Assembly: GCF_937873765.1 (NCBI RefSeq)
Contig: NZ_CALMZC010000034.1
Span: 1-55,860 of the forward strand
Source of the DNA: an uncultured Thiothrix sp.
GTDB lineage: Bacteria > Pseudomonadota > Gammaproteobacteria > Thiotrichales > Thiotrichaceae
DNA: 55,860 bases
Direction: 5' to 3'
In this document: piece after piece, positions 1-8,556 of the stretch
Layout of the letters: each line of letters begins with the position of its first letter
Numbering within the stretch: the first letter of the stretch is position 1
The notes under the pieces: model-generated
Told to the model about the DNA's origin: nothing
What the model saw: the letters and a program-made list of their open reading frames with translations, nothing else
The model's database searches: none
Made by a program: the position numbers and the translations under genes

Positions 1-20
1 TCGCTTAAGTTACTACCGCT

Positions 21-566
21 TTAGTGGCTCTTCAACTCCTCTGGTGCATGACCGAGTTTTTTATAAAAAAAGGTGGTTGCACATAAACCACCCGTTGGCC
101 AAAGCGCATAGTTAGGAATTACCCCACAACGTTGCCAGCCGCCTCGTTCGTAGACACGTTCTGCCTCAGGATTGGCGGTATCTAAAACCAATAAGTTTTT
201 ACCTTGTGCTTGTGCGCCCGTTTCAGCAGCCGTCAGTAAAGCCGCTGCAATGCCTTGCCGCCGTGCTTTAGGGTGCACCAGCATTTTGCTTAAATCCGCT
301 CGATGCGGCTGATTCTCTGGCTGACTTAAAACAATTTGTACCGAACCGACTATTTTAGCGTCTGCTGTCTCAGCAATAAGGACTAAGCGCTCGCCTTGCT
401 GCAAACTTTCATTAACGTGCTGCCAATACGTTTCTGCCTTAGTATTCGTGAAAGGCAACATAAAACCCACAGAAGCACCTGCTTCTACGCAGGCGATTAG
501 TAAGTGACTTAATTCAGCGATTTGTGGTTGGCTTACAGCATTAATTGCTCGAATTTGAAAAGACAT
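21..566 (-). CDS. GNAT family N-acetyltransferase
   Basis: Predicted cytoplasmic acetyl-CoA-dependent N-acetyltransferase of 181 residues; the acceptor is unknown. The GNAT core is visible: a strand ending in a conserved surface segment (ADLSKMLVHPKARRQGIAAA), where R-R-Q-G-I-A is the Q/R-x-x-G-x-G/A acetyl-CoA pyrophosphate loop, then a helix and the late beta-strand LLVLDTANPEAERVYERGGW typical of the fold's C-terminal half. I chose the ATG at 566, which has GGGG about 7 nt upstream; the frame extends only to a TTG six codons earlier. It stands alone, with about 125 bp to the next gene. Family assignment is safe, substrate is not. Confidence 0.85.
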   Translation of the reverse strand: MSFQIRAINAVSQPQIAELSHLLIACVEAGASVGFMLPFTNTKAETYWQHVNESLQQGERLVLIAETADAKIVGSVQIVLSQPENQPHRADLSKMLVHPKARRQGIAAALLTAAETGAQAQGKNLLVLDTANPEAERVYERGGWQRCGVIPNYALWPTGGLCATTFFYKKLGHAPEELKSH

Positions 567-691
567 AATTTGACCCCGCAACAAAACAAAGTTTGATTTT
601 AGCTAAATTCAAAAGAATTTTAGGCTAAGGTCTACCCGATCATAGGATTTAGAGCTTTAGAAATACTTCTCAAGTTCATAGGAGTTAAAAT

Positions 692-880
692 CTATTGCAG
701 ATCTAACAACGCAGTTTTAATGGCTTGCTCCACTTGAGCCTGATGGCCGACTTGATTCGCGAGTAAGAAGACTAGCTTCGTCAAAAACAAGCTCTCCTGT
801 TCAGTTCCCACCTGATTAAGCGCCTCTGCCAGCGCATCATAAACAGCTTCTAATTCGACTAAAGGTAATTGGCTCATCAT
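692..880 (-). CDS. DUF2783 small protein, partner of the flavin monooxygenase
   Basis: A 62-residue acidic, helical protein with no signal peptide or membrane segment. It resembles the DUF2783 family, short proteins usually encoded directly downstream of FAD-dependent aromatic monooxygenases; no biochemical role is known to me. Its ATG overlaps the stop of the monooxygenase by 4 nt (ATGA, 877-880), the classic sign of translational coupling, and AAGGAG lies just upstream inside the monooxygenase gene. The start is ATGATG, so the second Met could also be used. It may be an accessory or stabilising subunit of the monooxygenase; that is inference from position. Confidence 0.7.
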   Translation of the reverse strand: MMSQLPLVELEAVYDALAEALNQVGTEQESLFLTKLVFLLANQVGHQAQVEQAIKTALLDLQ

Positions 881-2550
881 TTTGCTCCTTGCCCTAAGGC
901 TTGATAGACCGCTGCTGTTAGCTTATCCGCGGTAAGACTCTTCCATCGCGCGCAGACATGCTGATCAGGGCGAACTAAATAAGCAGTACCGGTTTGCGCG
1001 TCATAACGCTTGGCAAAATGGCCATCGTGATCGGGCAAGCCTTGTGTTTTGCCAATCACCAAGAGCTGAAGCGGAATCGCTTGGTTTTGTAGTGCTTTGA
1101 TAGCGTCCAAAATCGACTTGGGAACGATTTGATCAGTGAAATACAGGATATGAAATGCTGCGCCTAAATGATCAAATAAATAGTTATTCTCGGCTAAACA
1201 AATATTTTGCAGTGGCATACCAAGTGCTGGGCCATTGATAAATTGTGCATTGTCATCATTCAGCGCATTCAATGCGCTTGCATGATAATCATGCGGACGT
1301 GAAGTACGCCAATGAAATAGCGGACGGACAAATGCTTGTGTGAGGGATAAAGATAACACCGCATCGCGCACTAGACGGAAGCCATGATCGGGTGGGGTCA
1401 TAAAACGCGTGCTTTTACTAGCTTCAGCAATAATTTCCTGCACAGCGGTCACACGTTCGCTGGTATAAGTTACCAGTAACTCTGCACTACCTACACCGTT
1501 CAGTAGCATCGCGAGTTTCCATGCTAAATTCTGGGCATCCTGAAACCCCGTATTCGCACCTCGCACCCCAAAAATTGGCAGCATATGCGCGGCATCGCCG
1601 GTGAAAATAATGCGTTCTTTAATATAATCGGGCAAAGTCATGGCACGTGCTGAATACACTGAGCACCAATCTAACTCCCAAGGCGCATTAATGCCAACCA
1701 TATCTAATTGCGCTTGAATGCGTGCGTTCAAAGAGTCAGGAGCGAGAGCTTGTTCAGGCGTTTCATTCGGTGGCAATTGATAATCCAAGCGCCAAATGCC
1801 TTCAGGCTGGCGGTGCATCAAAATGGTATTGCCACGATTCCAGTCAGGATCAAAATACGCTAAGCGCTCGGTCGGCCACGGAATATCAATTTTAATATCT
1901 GCAATCACAAAGCGTCCGCTATAAGAAGCGCCTTCCATGCGCAAGCCTAGCTCTTGGCGAATCGTCGATTTTGCACCATCGGCAGCAATTAGCCAATCGC
2001 AGCTCAAAGTATATTCGCCTTCGGGCGTATCAATCTGTAATTCGGCATGATCTGGCAAACTTGTCACACCCATCACTTTGCTGCCCCAACGCAATTCGAT
2101 TAGGGGATTCTGCTGCGCTTGTTCAACTAGATATTGCTCAACATATGGCTGCTGGAGATTATTCAAAGGCTGAAAGCGATCATCCTCATCATGAGGCGCT
2201 TCGAGGCGAAACACGCACTGCCCTCGATAAATCGAATTGCCCGAACGCCACGCATAAGCCTTGTTCAACATGCGTTCAGCAATCCCAACCTGTTGCAAAA
2301 TCTCCATTGAGCGGCGCGTAAACACAATCGCCCGACTGCCATGCGACACTTGTACTTCGGCGTTAATTACGACCACTGATATACCATAGTGCGCGAGTTC
2401 CAAAGCCGTTACTAAACCAATCGGCCCTGCGCCTACAATGACGACTGAGTAGCGTTTAGTTTCGCCACATAATTCGGGTGGGGTTTGAAAGGGGTAAATT
2501 TGGTAGTTGTAATACACCGAAGCTCGCGGTGTACTGTCTGGAATATACAT
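877..2550 (-). CDS. FAD-dependent aromatic-ring monooxygenase (MhpA/PheA/TfdB-like)
   Basis: A 557-residue class A flavoprotein monooxygenase expected to use NAD(P)H and O2 to hydroxylate an aromatic substrate. The Rossmann FAD motif GxGxxG is at residues 40-45 (VGAGPIG), the DG motif appears as ADGAKSTIRQ near residue 195, and the second FAD-ribityl motif as GDAAHMLPIFGVRGANTG near residue 320. The roughly 150-residue C-terminal extension fits the thioredoxin-like domain of phenol hydroxylase/MhpA types. ATG at 2550 is preceded by GGAGGAG. It is translationally coupled to the DUF2783 gene and divergent from a LuxR-type regulator. No ring-cleavage genes are nearby, so the substrate (phenolic acid, or an antibiotic or pigment precursor) cannot be inferred. 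Confidence 0.85.
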   Translation of the reverse strand: MYIPDSTPRASVYYNYQIYPFQTPPELCGETKRYSVVIVGAGPIGLVTALELAHYGISVVVINAEVQVSHGSRAIVFTRRSMEILQQVGIAERMLNKAYAWRSGNSIYRGQCVFRLEAPHDEDDRFQPLNNLQQPYVEQYLVEQAQQNPLIELRWGSKVMGVTSLPDHAELQIDTPEGEYTLSCDWLIAADGAKSTIRQELGLRMEGASYSGRFVIADIKIDIPWPTERLAYFDPDWNRGNTILMHRQPEGIWRLDYQLPPNETPEQALAPDSLNARIQAQLDMVGINAPWELDWCSVYSARAMTLPDYIKERIIFTGDAAHMLPIFGVRGANTGFQDAQNLAWKLAMLLNGVGSAELLVTYTSERVTAVQEIIAEASKSTRFMTPPDHGFRLVRDAVLSLSLTQAFVRPLFHWRTSRPHDYHASALNALNDDNAQFINGPALGMPLQNICLAENNYLFDHLGAAFHILYFTDQIVPKSILDAIKALQNQAIPLQLLVIGKTQGLPDHDGHFAKRYDAQTGTAYLVRPDQHVCARWKSLTADKLTAAVYQALGQGAK

Positions 2551-2608
2551 AAATGCTCCTCCATTGCCTGTGTTTTGAAGAGCTAGCTTAAAGGTTTAAG
2601 GAGTAAGC

Positions 2609-2633
2609 TTTGTCCCTAGAAAAATGGGACAAA
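2609..2633. promoter_or_regulatory. Palindromic operator candidate, TTTGTCCC-N9-GGGACAAA
   Basis: Perfect 8-bp inverted half-sites (2609-2616 and 2626-2633) separated by 9 bp, lying 59 bp upstream of the monooxygenase ATG and between it and the LuxR-type regulator gene. The symmetry and position suit a dimeric regulator; the neighbouring LuxR protein is the obvious candidate. No binding data can be seen from sequence. Confidence 0.45.
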
Positions 2634-2652
2634 CTTTTAAAGCCTAACAATT

Positions 2653-2680
2653 AAATCAGGCTCTGGTGGGAGCCTGATTT
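2653..2680. promoter_or_regulatory. 11-bp perfect hairpin/palindrome in divergent spacer
   Basis: AAATCAGGCTC (2653-2663) and its exact complement (2670-2680) flank a TGGTGG loop. It sits between two divergently transcribed genes, where a terminator would not be expected, and lacks a T-tract on either side. It may be a second operator or a leader-RNA hairpin. Confidence 0.4.
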
Positions 2681-2867
2681 AGCCTTGAGGAGAGGAGGAG
2701 TTGGAAATTTAGCTGATTGGTATGGCTTAAATTTAGTTCACTGCCTGCGATTTTTATATCCCCTGAATGAGGGATAATGTGGAAGATTGACAACTTCAAT
2801 GAGGTAGCCGACTCTGCTTGACAAACCAGCTATACCAGAAAAACCTGCAGCAATTTTTACCGGCTCT

Positions 2868-3614
2868 TTGGCTTTAGCGGCCTGTATTGAGACTTTAGGT
2901 TCTGAACGCTTTTATCCACGCTTTTTTCAATGGATGGAGGGTTTAGCCGCGATAGGGCAGTATATGGTGTTTGTATTTTCACCCGATCGCCAAACTGCCA
3001 CTTGTCGTTTAGCGCATAATGTGGCAAGTCCCGATTTAGGCTTGCAACTTGCTTCACAATACATGGCGGGCAATTATCAACAGGATGCTTTGCTGGCTAA
3101 ATTAGCCGAGGAGTTACTGAGTAATCCGCAGCGTCCAGCTTGTGAATTATTACTACGCGGTTCGCTGCCGCCGGTTTATCGACGGCGTTTTTTCAATCGA
3201 CCTGAGTTGACCGGCAAGTTTGCCATTGCCGCTCGTGATGAGTATAGCCAAGAGTTATTTTATATCAATCTGTATCACGCGGGTAAAGAGCAAAGCTTTT
3301 CAGCCGAAGAATTAGCGCAGCTTGAGCAAAATGTGGCAGTGATCAGCGCTTTATTATTGCGCCATTTTAAACTGGAAGCTCAGCAAACTAGCTCGACCTG
3401 TTTGCGGGCTGCGGCTTTATCTGAGCGTGAGGCGCGCATCTGTGAACTCATTCTAGAAGGACATACAACCAAGACTATGGCACGTCTTTTGAATCTAGCT
3501 GAGTCGAGCATTATCACTTATCGTAAACGGGCTTATCAGAAGTTACAGATTAGTCGGAAGTCAGAATTACTGAGCTTATGGCGTCCGAATTTGTCTACAA
3601 CACAAGACCGCTAA
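2868..3614 (+). CDS. LuxR-family (HTH) transcriptional regulator
   Basis: A 248-residue DNA-binding regulator. The last ~60 residues form a GerE/LuxR helix-turn-helix (LSEREARICELILEGHTTKT followed by A-R-L-L-N-L-A-E-S-S-I-I-T-Y-R-K-R), with the usual L-S-x-R-E opening. The first ~180 residues have no sensor domain I recognise. No ATG exists in the 5' part of the frame: the given start is TTG at 2868, but the frame is open from 2808 and CTG at 2814 has GAGGT 8-9 nt upstream (2801-2805), so the protein may be 18 residues longer. It is divergent from the monooxygenase/DUF2783 pair and probably controls it. Confidence 0.8.
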   Translation: MALAACIETLGSERFYPRFFQWMEGLAAIGQYMVFVFSPDRQTATCRLAHNVASPDLGLQLASQYMAGNYQQDALLAKLAEELLSNPQRPACELLLRGSLPPVYRRRFFNRPELTGKFAIAARDEYSQELFYINLYHAGKEQSFSAEELAQLEQNVAVISALLLRHFKLEAQQTSSTCLRAAALSEREARICELILEGHTTKTMARLLNLAESSIITYRKRAYQKLQISRKSELLSLWRPNLSTTQDR

Positions 3615-3703
3615 AGCTAAGTAAGTGAGTTGGTCATAAATTTGGTTGTTCTAATCGAGTACTGCCTGTTTATTTATAGTAAATTAATTCTAATGCGCAC
3701 TCG

Positions 3704-3764
3704 CATTGACTGTTCTGAGTCTTACCTTTTTTAAGGGAACGCTAAGCGCTCAGAACGGTCAATG
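3704..3764. repeat. 16-bp inverted repeat (hairpin) upstream of the rhodanese gene
   Basis: CATTGACTGTTCTGAG (3704-3719) pairs with CTCAGAACGGTCAATG (3749-3764) with one G-T wobble around a 29-nt loop. It lies 35 bp before the rhodanese ATG and about 90 bp after the LuxR-type stop. It could terminate the upstream transcript, act as a leader hairpin, or be an operator. There is no T-tract after the right arm. Confidence 0.55.
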
Positions 3765-3798
3765 GCTTTATAGCTGCTCAAGTTAACAAGGATAAATC

Positions 3799-4890
3799 AT
3801 GCCGCGTAAAGTTCTGCTCTCTCTCAGTCTGGTGCTGTTTGCTTCTCCTGCATTTGCTATTCCACCACCGGATGTGGTTGCCTCCTTATGGCAGACGATT
3901 TTGCAAATGCTTGGGGTGGTTTCCGTGTTTTTGGCGGGTGCATGGATCACGGCACGCCAATTCTTAATGCAGCATGCACCGATCTTAAAGCGTAAAAGGA
4001 TCTTTATTCCTGTGCTTGTTGTGTTGCTAATCCTCAGTGGGTTCGCGCTTAGTCCTTTATTTGCAGCTAGTCCAAGTAGTACAGTCAATCCAATCAAAGG
4101 TGAGCTACTACCGATTGAAACGGTCATTAAACGTGAACAGGATAAATGGGTGCGCGACTGGAAATTAAAAACCGTGCATGAAATGGAGCAGGAAGCAAAG
4201 TTAACCCGCACTGCCAGTCATTTACCATTCGTGAACTATCAAGATATTCAGTCTTTTACCCCGCAGGCTTTGCAGGAGTTGCTCGCCAGACGTGGCAATG
4301 AGCTGTATATCCTAGATATTCGTGAAGCAATGGAGCAGTCTAAATTCAGTATTCGCTATGACGCCGTATTTCGTTATGGCGACTTAGTGCATGATATTTT
4401 ACCGAAAAACCTGCCGAAAGATCGGATGATTGTGGTGCTCTGCCATTCAGGTTTGCGTGGTTATATGGGGGCGCAGTTTTTAAAACATGCAGGCTTTGCG
4501 CAGGTCTCGTTTTTGCAAGGCGGCTTAGCGGCTTGGAGTAAACAAGGTTTACCAGTCACAGGCAAGGTTGATTTTAAAGTCAAAGCCCCACTGCAACCCT
4601 CTAAGCAACAGGCACTAGCGATGGATGCGTATAAAGTACAAGTTGATCCTGCAGGAAGTGTTGCAATGAAGATTCCCAATTTGGTACAGCTTCCCTATGA
4701 AACCGCTTCGACGGCTGATTTACAACCGGTGCTAACTGTCTCCAAAACCAAACCGGTTTTGATTGTCTGTAAAGAGTATGGCGGCTGTTTTCAAGGCTTA
4801 AATCTGATTTGGTTGATTGAGCAGCAAGGCGGCAAAGTTGCGGGGCTTTATGACGAAACTGGACAACATTTACGTGGCCTTATCAACTGA
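3799..4890 (+). CDS. Membrane-anchored rhodanese-domain protein with degenerate second domain
   Basis: A 363-residue exported or membrane protein. Residues 1-20 form a signal peptide (cleavage near A-F-A), followed by hydrophobic segments at about 33-51 and 66-90. The rhodanese domain spans ~145-255 and has an intact active-site loop C-H-S-G-L-R (Cys215), suggesting sulfur transfer or sulfur-compound handling on the periplasmic side. A second, short rhodanese-like unit follows (~295-363) with C-K-E-Y-G-G-C (Cys324, Cys330), which lacks the normal six-residue loop. ATG at 3799 has AAGGATAA upstream. Its 3' end overlaps the next gene by 41 nt, so the two are probably co-translated. Topology of the catalytic domain is inferred. 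Confidence 0.75.
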   Translation: MPRKVLLSLSLVLFASPAFAIPPPDVVASLWQTILQMLGVVSVFLAGAWITARQFLMQHAPILKRKRIFIPVLVVLLILSGFALSPLFAASPSSTVNPIKGELLPIETVIKREQDKWVRDWKLKTVHEMEQEAKLTRTASHLPFVNYQDIQSFTPQALQELLARRGNELYILDIREAMEQSKFSIRYDAVFRYGDLVHDILPKNLPKDRMIVVLCHSGLRGYMGAQFLKHAGFAQVSFLQGGLAAWSKQGLPVTGKVDFKVKAPLQPSKQQALAMDAYKVQVDPAGSVAMKIPNLVQLPYETASTADLQPVLTVSKTKPVLIVCKEYGGCFQGLNLIWLIEQQGGKVAGLYDETGQHLRGLIN

Positions 4891-6550
4891 GTTACCCGCG
4901 AAATACCAACGTTTAATCGAATCAGCCGAAGCTGGCTTACAGACGCCACGTAGTTTATTACTGACTGACCCTACTACCGAAATTGAGAGTTTCTTAGCGA
5001 GCTTTCCTAACGCAAGCCAATTTATTGTGCGTAGTGCAAATAAAACAGAAGATGGCAGCGGACATTCTCTCGCAGGGCATTTTTGGAGTTCAGCAGCAGT
5101 GAGTCGTGAGCAGGTGAGTGCAACGATTCAAACAGCGTGGCTTGAGAATCAACGCTTATTAACTCAACTAGGTTTAGAGCAAACGCCTCTACTCATGCTG
5201 CAGGAATATATTCAGCATGAAATTGGAGGTGTGTTATTCATGCCTTGGAGCTTTTTCTCGGAATATGCTTATGTTGAGTATTCGACAGGAGGTGTGCAGC
5301 AGGTTGTTGCAGGTCAAGCTCATGCGGTTTTAATTGGCTTAGAAGCTAACCAGCCTAATCCTTTAGCTTTGCCTAGTGAGCTGAGTTTTTTAGAGCTGCC
5401 ATTACGGGCGCTAGCTAAACGCTTAGCTACTACTTTTAACTTTCCGATTGATTGCGAATGGGCTTATTCAAGTCTTGAGCAACAAATAATTGTCTTGCAA
5501 GTACGAGCACAAACTCATGCAATGGGTTCTTTTTGCGCTTTACCTGAAAACCTAGAGCCTCCTTCTAATAATTGGCAGTTTACGGCTCTCTCAGAAAGCT
5601 TAGGCAAGCTTTCACCTTTATCTTTTAGCTTATTAAAGCAGCTCTATCAAGAATCTATACCTGCTCTACAGCGTTTAGGTTTCAAAGCCATTCAAGTAGA
5701 TTTCTTAGCTTATCAATCCGATGGTACGGTATTAGTGGATACTAAACGGGAACAGCTTTTCTATGCCTCTAGTTTAATGGGCGGTTTTTGGCGTGGCTTT
5801 AGAAGTGCTGAGTTTAAAAATAAAGCAGAAACTGTCTTAGCTAATTTTGATCCAGACGCTGCGTTTGATTATCAGCGTCTGGCTAGCTTATTTACTGCTT
5901 GGCTCATCCAAACCATTTTGCAGGTTGGTGAAGGGCGCGAGCTAGTACCACCGATGCATGCTTATGAGTTATCTTGGATTAATTTAGCAGAGCATTTAAG
6001 CTTAGATCATTCAGCTCCGCTCAATTTAAAGCTCCGTAGTATTTTTTTGCTGGAATTAAATAAATTAAAGCAGCAGTTATTAGGCAAAAAAGCTTTGGTG
6101 TTTTGTGATTGGGGTGAGTATCAAAAGCAAGATTTTAGTCAGGCTTTAATGCGTCAATATCAGGCGGTAGGTTTGGCGATTTATGATTATGCGCTAAGCC
6201 ATACCAATTCAGAGTTTCAATCCTTAGCTAGCCCGACAGTGGTAACAGGAACTGTTTTAAAAGTAGCTCCTCATTCGAGCCAAGCTCTGGCTTTACCGAA
6301 GCAGTGTATTTGGCTGAGTACTTATTTTGATAATCGCTGGGTGCACCTCATTCCAAAACTCAAAGGTATTATTGTGTTGCAAGGTAATCGCTTAGCGCAT
6401 TCAGCGCTGGTGGCTCGGGAATACGGCATTCCTTATGTAGTAGTCAGCCTAGAACAGTTTTCCAAGCTGAGTTCAGGGCTAATGATTGAGCTCGATGCCC
6501 GTCAGGGACAGATTCGAGTTCTTAAAGCTTCGCCATCCACATCCGGTTAA
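4850..6550 (+). CDS. Compact PEP synthase/PPDK-like phosphotransferase (ATP-grasp plus His domain)
   Basis: A 566-residue protein with the ends of PEP synthase but not its centre. N-terminal PPDK-type ATP-grasp: FIVRSANKTEDGSG and SLAGHF near residues 58-80, then LLMLQEYIQHEIGGVLFMPW, and the metal-binding strand CEWAY...IIVLQVRAQT near 215. The C-terminal swivelling domain carries the phospho-histidine loop NRLAHSALVAREYGIP (His517). The TIM-barrel PEP-binding domain is absent; a mostly helical, unrecognised region (~230-470) takes its place, as in rifampicin phosphotransferase though shorter. It therefore probably phosphorylates an unknown small molecule with ATP via His517. ATG at 4850 (GCGGGGC upstream) was chosen over the TTG at 4817. 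It overlaps the rhodanese gene by 41 nt and opgH tail-to-tail by 29 nt. Confidence 0.7.
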   Translation: MTKLDNIYVALSTELPAKYQRLIESAEAGLQTPRSLLLTDPTTEIESFLASFPNASQFIVRSANKTEDGSGHSLAGHFWSSAAVSREQVSATIQTAWLENQRLLTQLGLEQTPLLMLQEYIQHEIGGVLFMPWSFFSEYAYVEYSTGGVQQVVAGQAHAVLIGLEANQPNPLALPSELSFLELPLRALAKRLATTFNFPIDCEWAYSSLEQQIIVLQVRAQTHAMGSFCALPENLEPPSNNWQFTALSESLGKLSPLSFSLLKQLYQESIPALQRLGFKAIQVDFLAYQSDGTVLVDTKREQLFYASSLMGGFWRGFRSAEFKNKAETVLANFDPDAAFDYQRLASLFTAWLIQTILQVGEGRELVPPMHAYELSWINLAEHLSLDHSAPLNLKLRSIFLLELNKLKQQLLGKKALVFCDWGEYQKQDFSQALMRQYQAVGLAIYDYALSHTNSEFQSLASPTVVTGTVLKVAPHSSQALALPKQCIWLSTYFDNRWVHLIPKLKGIIVLQGNRLAHSALVAREYGIPYVVVSLEQFSKLSSGLMIELDARQGQIRVLKASPSTSG

Positions 6551-8546
6551 ATTTTTCTTCTGGAAGCTGCCAAACTTCGGTATGCAATTGGCAGAGCATG
6601 CCAGCATCTTCCAGAATAATCAGACGCTCTTGATTGCTAATCGCTGAGGGGCCACGTTTGAGTAATAGTTCTAACCACTGCTTACGATGTTGGTGCGTCG
6701 ATTCTGGGACATTTGAGCGATGCGGAATATAGGTCAGATGTTGGCGCAAAGCAAGCGGGTCAACCACCACCCGAATAAATAAATCGCGAGTTGATAAACT
6801 AGGATGCTGCTGGAGTTCTGTATAGTTCTGCTCAAAGGCTTGCAAAATAGCATCGGGTGCTGTTTCGTCAGGAGTACGGAATAAGGTGCTTTGTAAGCTG
6901 GTTTGTGCGCTGGTTAAAACCGCCAAAGGAATAGATAAAACTAAGCCTGCTAACACCGGCGACATCCATAGGAAGGCCATTGGGTTAGTCATGATTAAAG
7001 CACTAGCCCATGCCGCACCAAGCGCAGTAATCCAGCCATATTCACGACTTGCATCCTGCCAACTTAATCCCCCGCCTGTACGTTGTTGTGTGCCCCAATT
7101 AGCCCGTTTGCCGCGTAAGATTTGCACCACAAATTTACTGTAATACATCATGCGTACCGGTGCGGTGAGCATGGAAAGTAGCGTTTCTACTAACACCGAG
7201 CGCGCTAAGGCAAATGCACCACTGAATAAGCGAATCGTTTTTTTACGCAAAGCCTGAATCAGACCAAAGGTTTTATAGAAAAATAGTAAGGTGATGGTTA
7301 AACCCAACAAAGCACTATTATCTTGAGTCAATGGAATCAAGGTTAGCTCAGGATAGAGCAGCGCAATCGCGGTCAGAATCAATAGCCATGCCAGCCAAAT
7401 CAAGGAGCCTACATACGACATAATCCCGCCCAAGAGCAGGAAGCGATGTAAATGTGAAATACCTTGTGACCAGATCACCAGCCAATGCTGTAAATTACCT
7501 TGACACCAGCGGCGATCCCGTTTCAGTGCATCGGTCAAGGTGGGCGGCGGGCGTTCAAAACTTCCTTCTAAATCATGAGCAAGCCAAGTTTCCCAGCCTG
7601 CACGATTGAGCAAAGCCGCTTCCACAAAGTCGTGGCTGAGAATTTCGCCACTTAACACACCACGGTCACTGAGTTTGGGGAGGTGGCAATGTTCCATAAA
7701 AGCACGCGTGCGTAAGATGACATTATGCCCCCAGTACTGACTATCACCGAGCCACCAATAATGTAGACCCGCAAAAAATACCGGCCCATACAGACGATTG
7801 ACGAATTGCTGGCCACGAGCATACAGCGTATCCAGTCCAATCGTGTAGAGTGGTGTTTGAATCAAGCCGACTTGTGGATTGCGCTCCATGGCATCTACCA
7901 TGCGCACTAACGCTTCACCGGTCATCAGGCTGTCAGCATCCAGTACAATCATGTATTCATGGCGTTTGCCCCAACGCCGACAGAAATCCATCACATTGCC
8001 GCTTTTCTTTTTCGTGCGATGTTTACGACGGCGATAGTGAATGCGTTCAGTAGCCCCCAAATCGCGACAAAGAGCTGACCAAGCCGACTCCTCACGCAGC
8101 CAATTACTGGCATCATCTGAGTCAGACAAAATATAAAACTCAAAATAGTTTAACTGCCCAGTCTGTTCGAGCGATTGGTAAATACTTTTCAAACCAGCAT
8201 ACACATACGCGATTTCTTCATTATAAATGGGCAATAGAATCGCGGTGGTTTGCTTAGCATTTAAACGGGGTAAGGGTGTAGCGGGTGGTGGGATAATGCG
8301 ATAGGCATCACCGCGCATCATGACCCATAAACCGGTGACGGCGGTCATAAACCCTAAGGTCAGCCAGAAAAATAAGATACTAAAAGGGGCGATGACTAGT
8401 GCATGCCAAAACCACGGGAGTTTGCTGGGGAGGTTAGCACCCAACCAATAGCTGGCTAAAGCGGTTAAACAAGCAATCGCTGTAAAAAAGAAACTGCGCC
8501 GGCCTATAGCAGCACTACGCCAAGCTGGCTGGGTAAGTTTATCCAT
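6522..8546 (-). CDS. opgH: Glucan biosynthesis glucosyltransferase H
   Basis: A 674-residue inner-membrane family-2 glycosyltransferase that polymerises UDP-glucose into the beta-glucan backbone of osmoregulated periplasmic glucans and passes it across the membrane. GT2 motifs are clear: DSDD (~140), DADS (~200), a C-terminal catalytic Asp (HDFVEA) and the product-binding R-R-W-C-Q-G-N in place of Q-x-x-R-W. Two N-terminal hydrophobic segments and a cluster of five or six after ~370 form the channel. E. coli OpgH is 847 residues; the missing part is mainly its N-terminal cytoplasmic region. The gene follows a small unknown gene by 10 nt and opgG further upstream. Its 3' end overlaps the convergent phosphotransferase gene. 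Confidence 0.93.
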   Translation of the reverse strand: MDKLTQPAWRSAAIGRRSFFFTAIACLTALASYWLGANLPSKLPWFWHALVIAPFSILFFWLTLGFMTAVTGLWVMMRGDAYRIIPPPATPLPRLNAKQTTAILLPIYNEEIAYVYAGLKSIYQSLEQTGQLNYFEFYILSDSDDASNWLREESAWSALCRDLGATERIHYRRRKHRTKKKSGNVMDFCRRWGKRHEYMIVLDADSLMTGEALVRMVDAMERNPQVGLIQTPLYTIGLDTLYARGQQFVNRLYGPVFFAGLHYWWLGDSQYWGHNVILRTRAFMEHCHLPKLSDRGVLSGEILSHDFVEAALLNRAGWETWLAHDLEGSFERPPPTLTDALKRDRRWCQGNLQHWLVIWSQGISHLHRFLLLGGIMSYVGSLIWLAWLLILTAIALLYPELTLIPLTQDNSALLGLTITLLFFYKTFGLIQALRKKTIRLFSGAFALARSVLVETLLSMLTAPVRMMYYSKFVVQILRGKRANWGTQQRTGGGLSWQDASREYGWITALGAAWASALIMTNPMAFLWMSPVLAGLVLSIPLAVLTSAQTSLQSTLFRTPDETAPDAILQAFEQNYTELQQHPSLSTRDLFIRVVVDPLALRQHLTYIPHRSNVPESTHQHRKQWLELLLKRGPSAISNQERLIILEDAGMLCQLHTEVWQLPEEKFNRMWMAKL

Positions 8547-8556
8547 GCAGGATGAA

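Noticed and set aside
1971..2321. 116-codon plus-strand frame opposite the flavin monooxygenase
   Set aside because: Antisense shadow; no ribosome binding site and no recognisable protein features.
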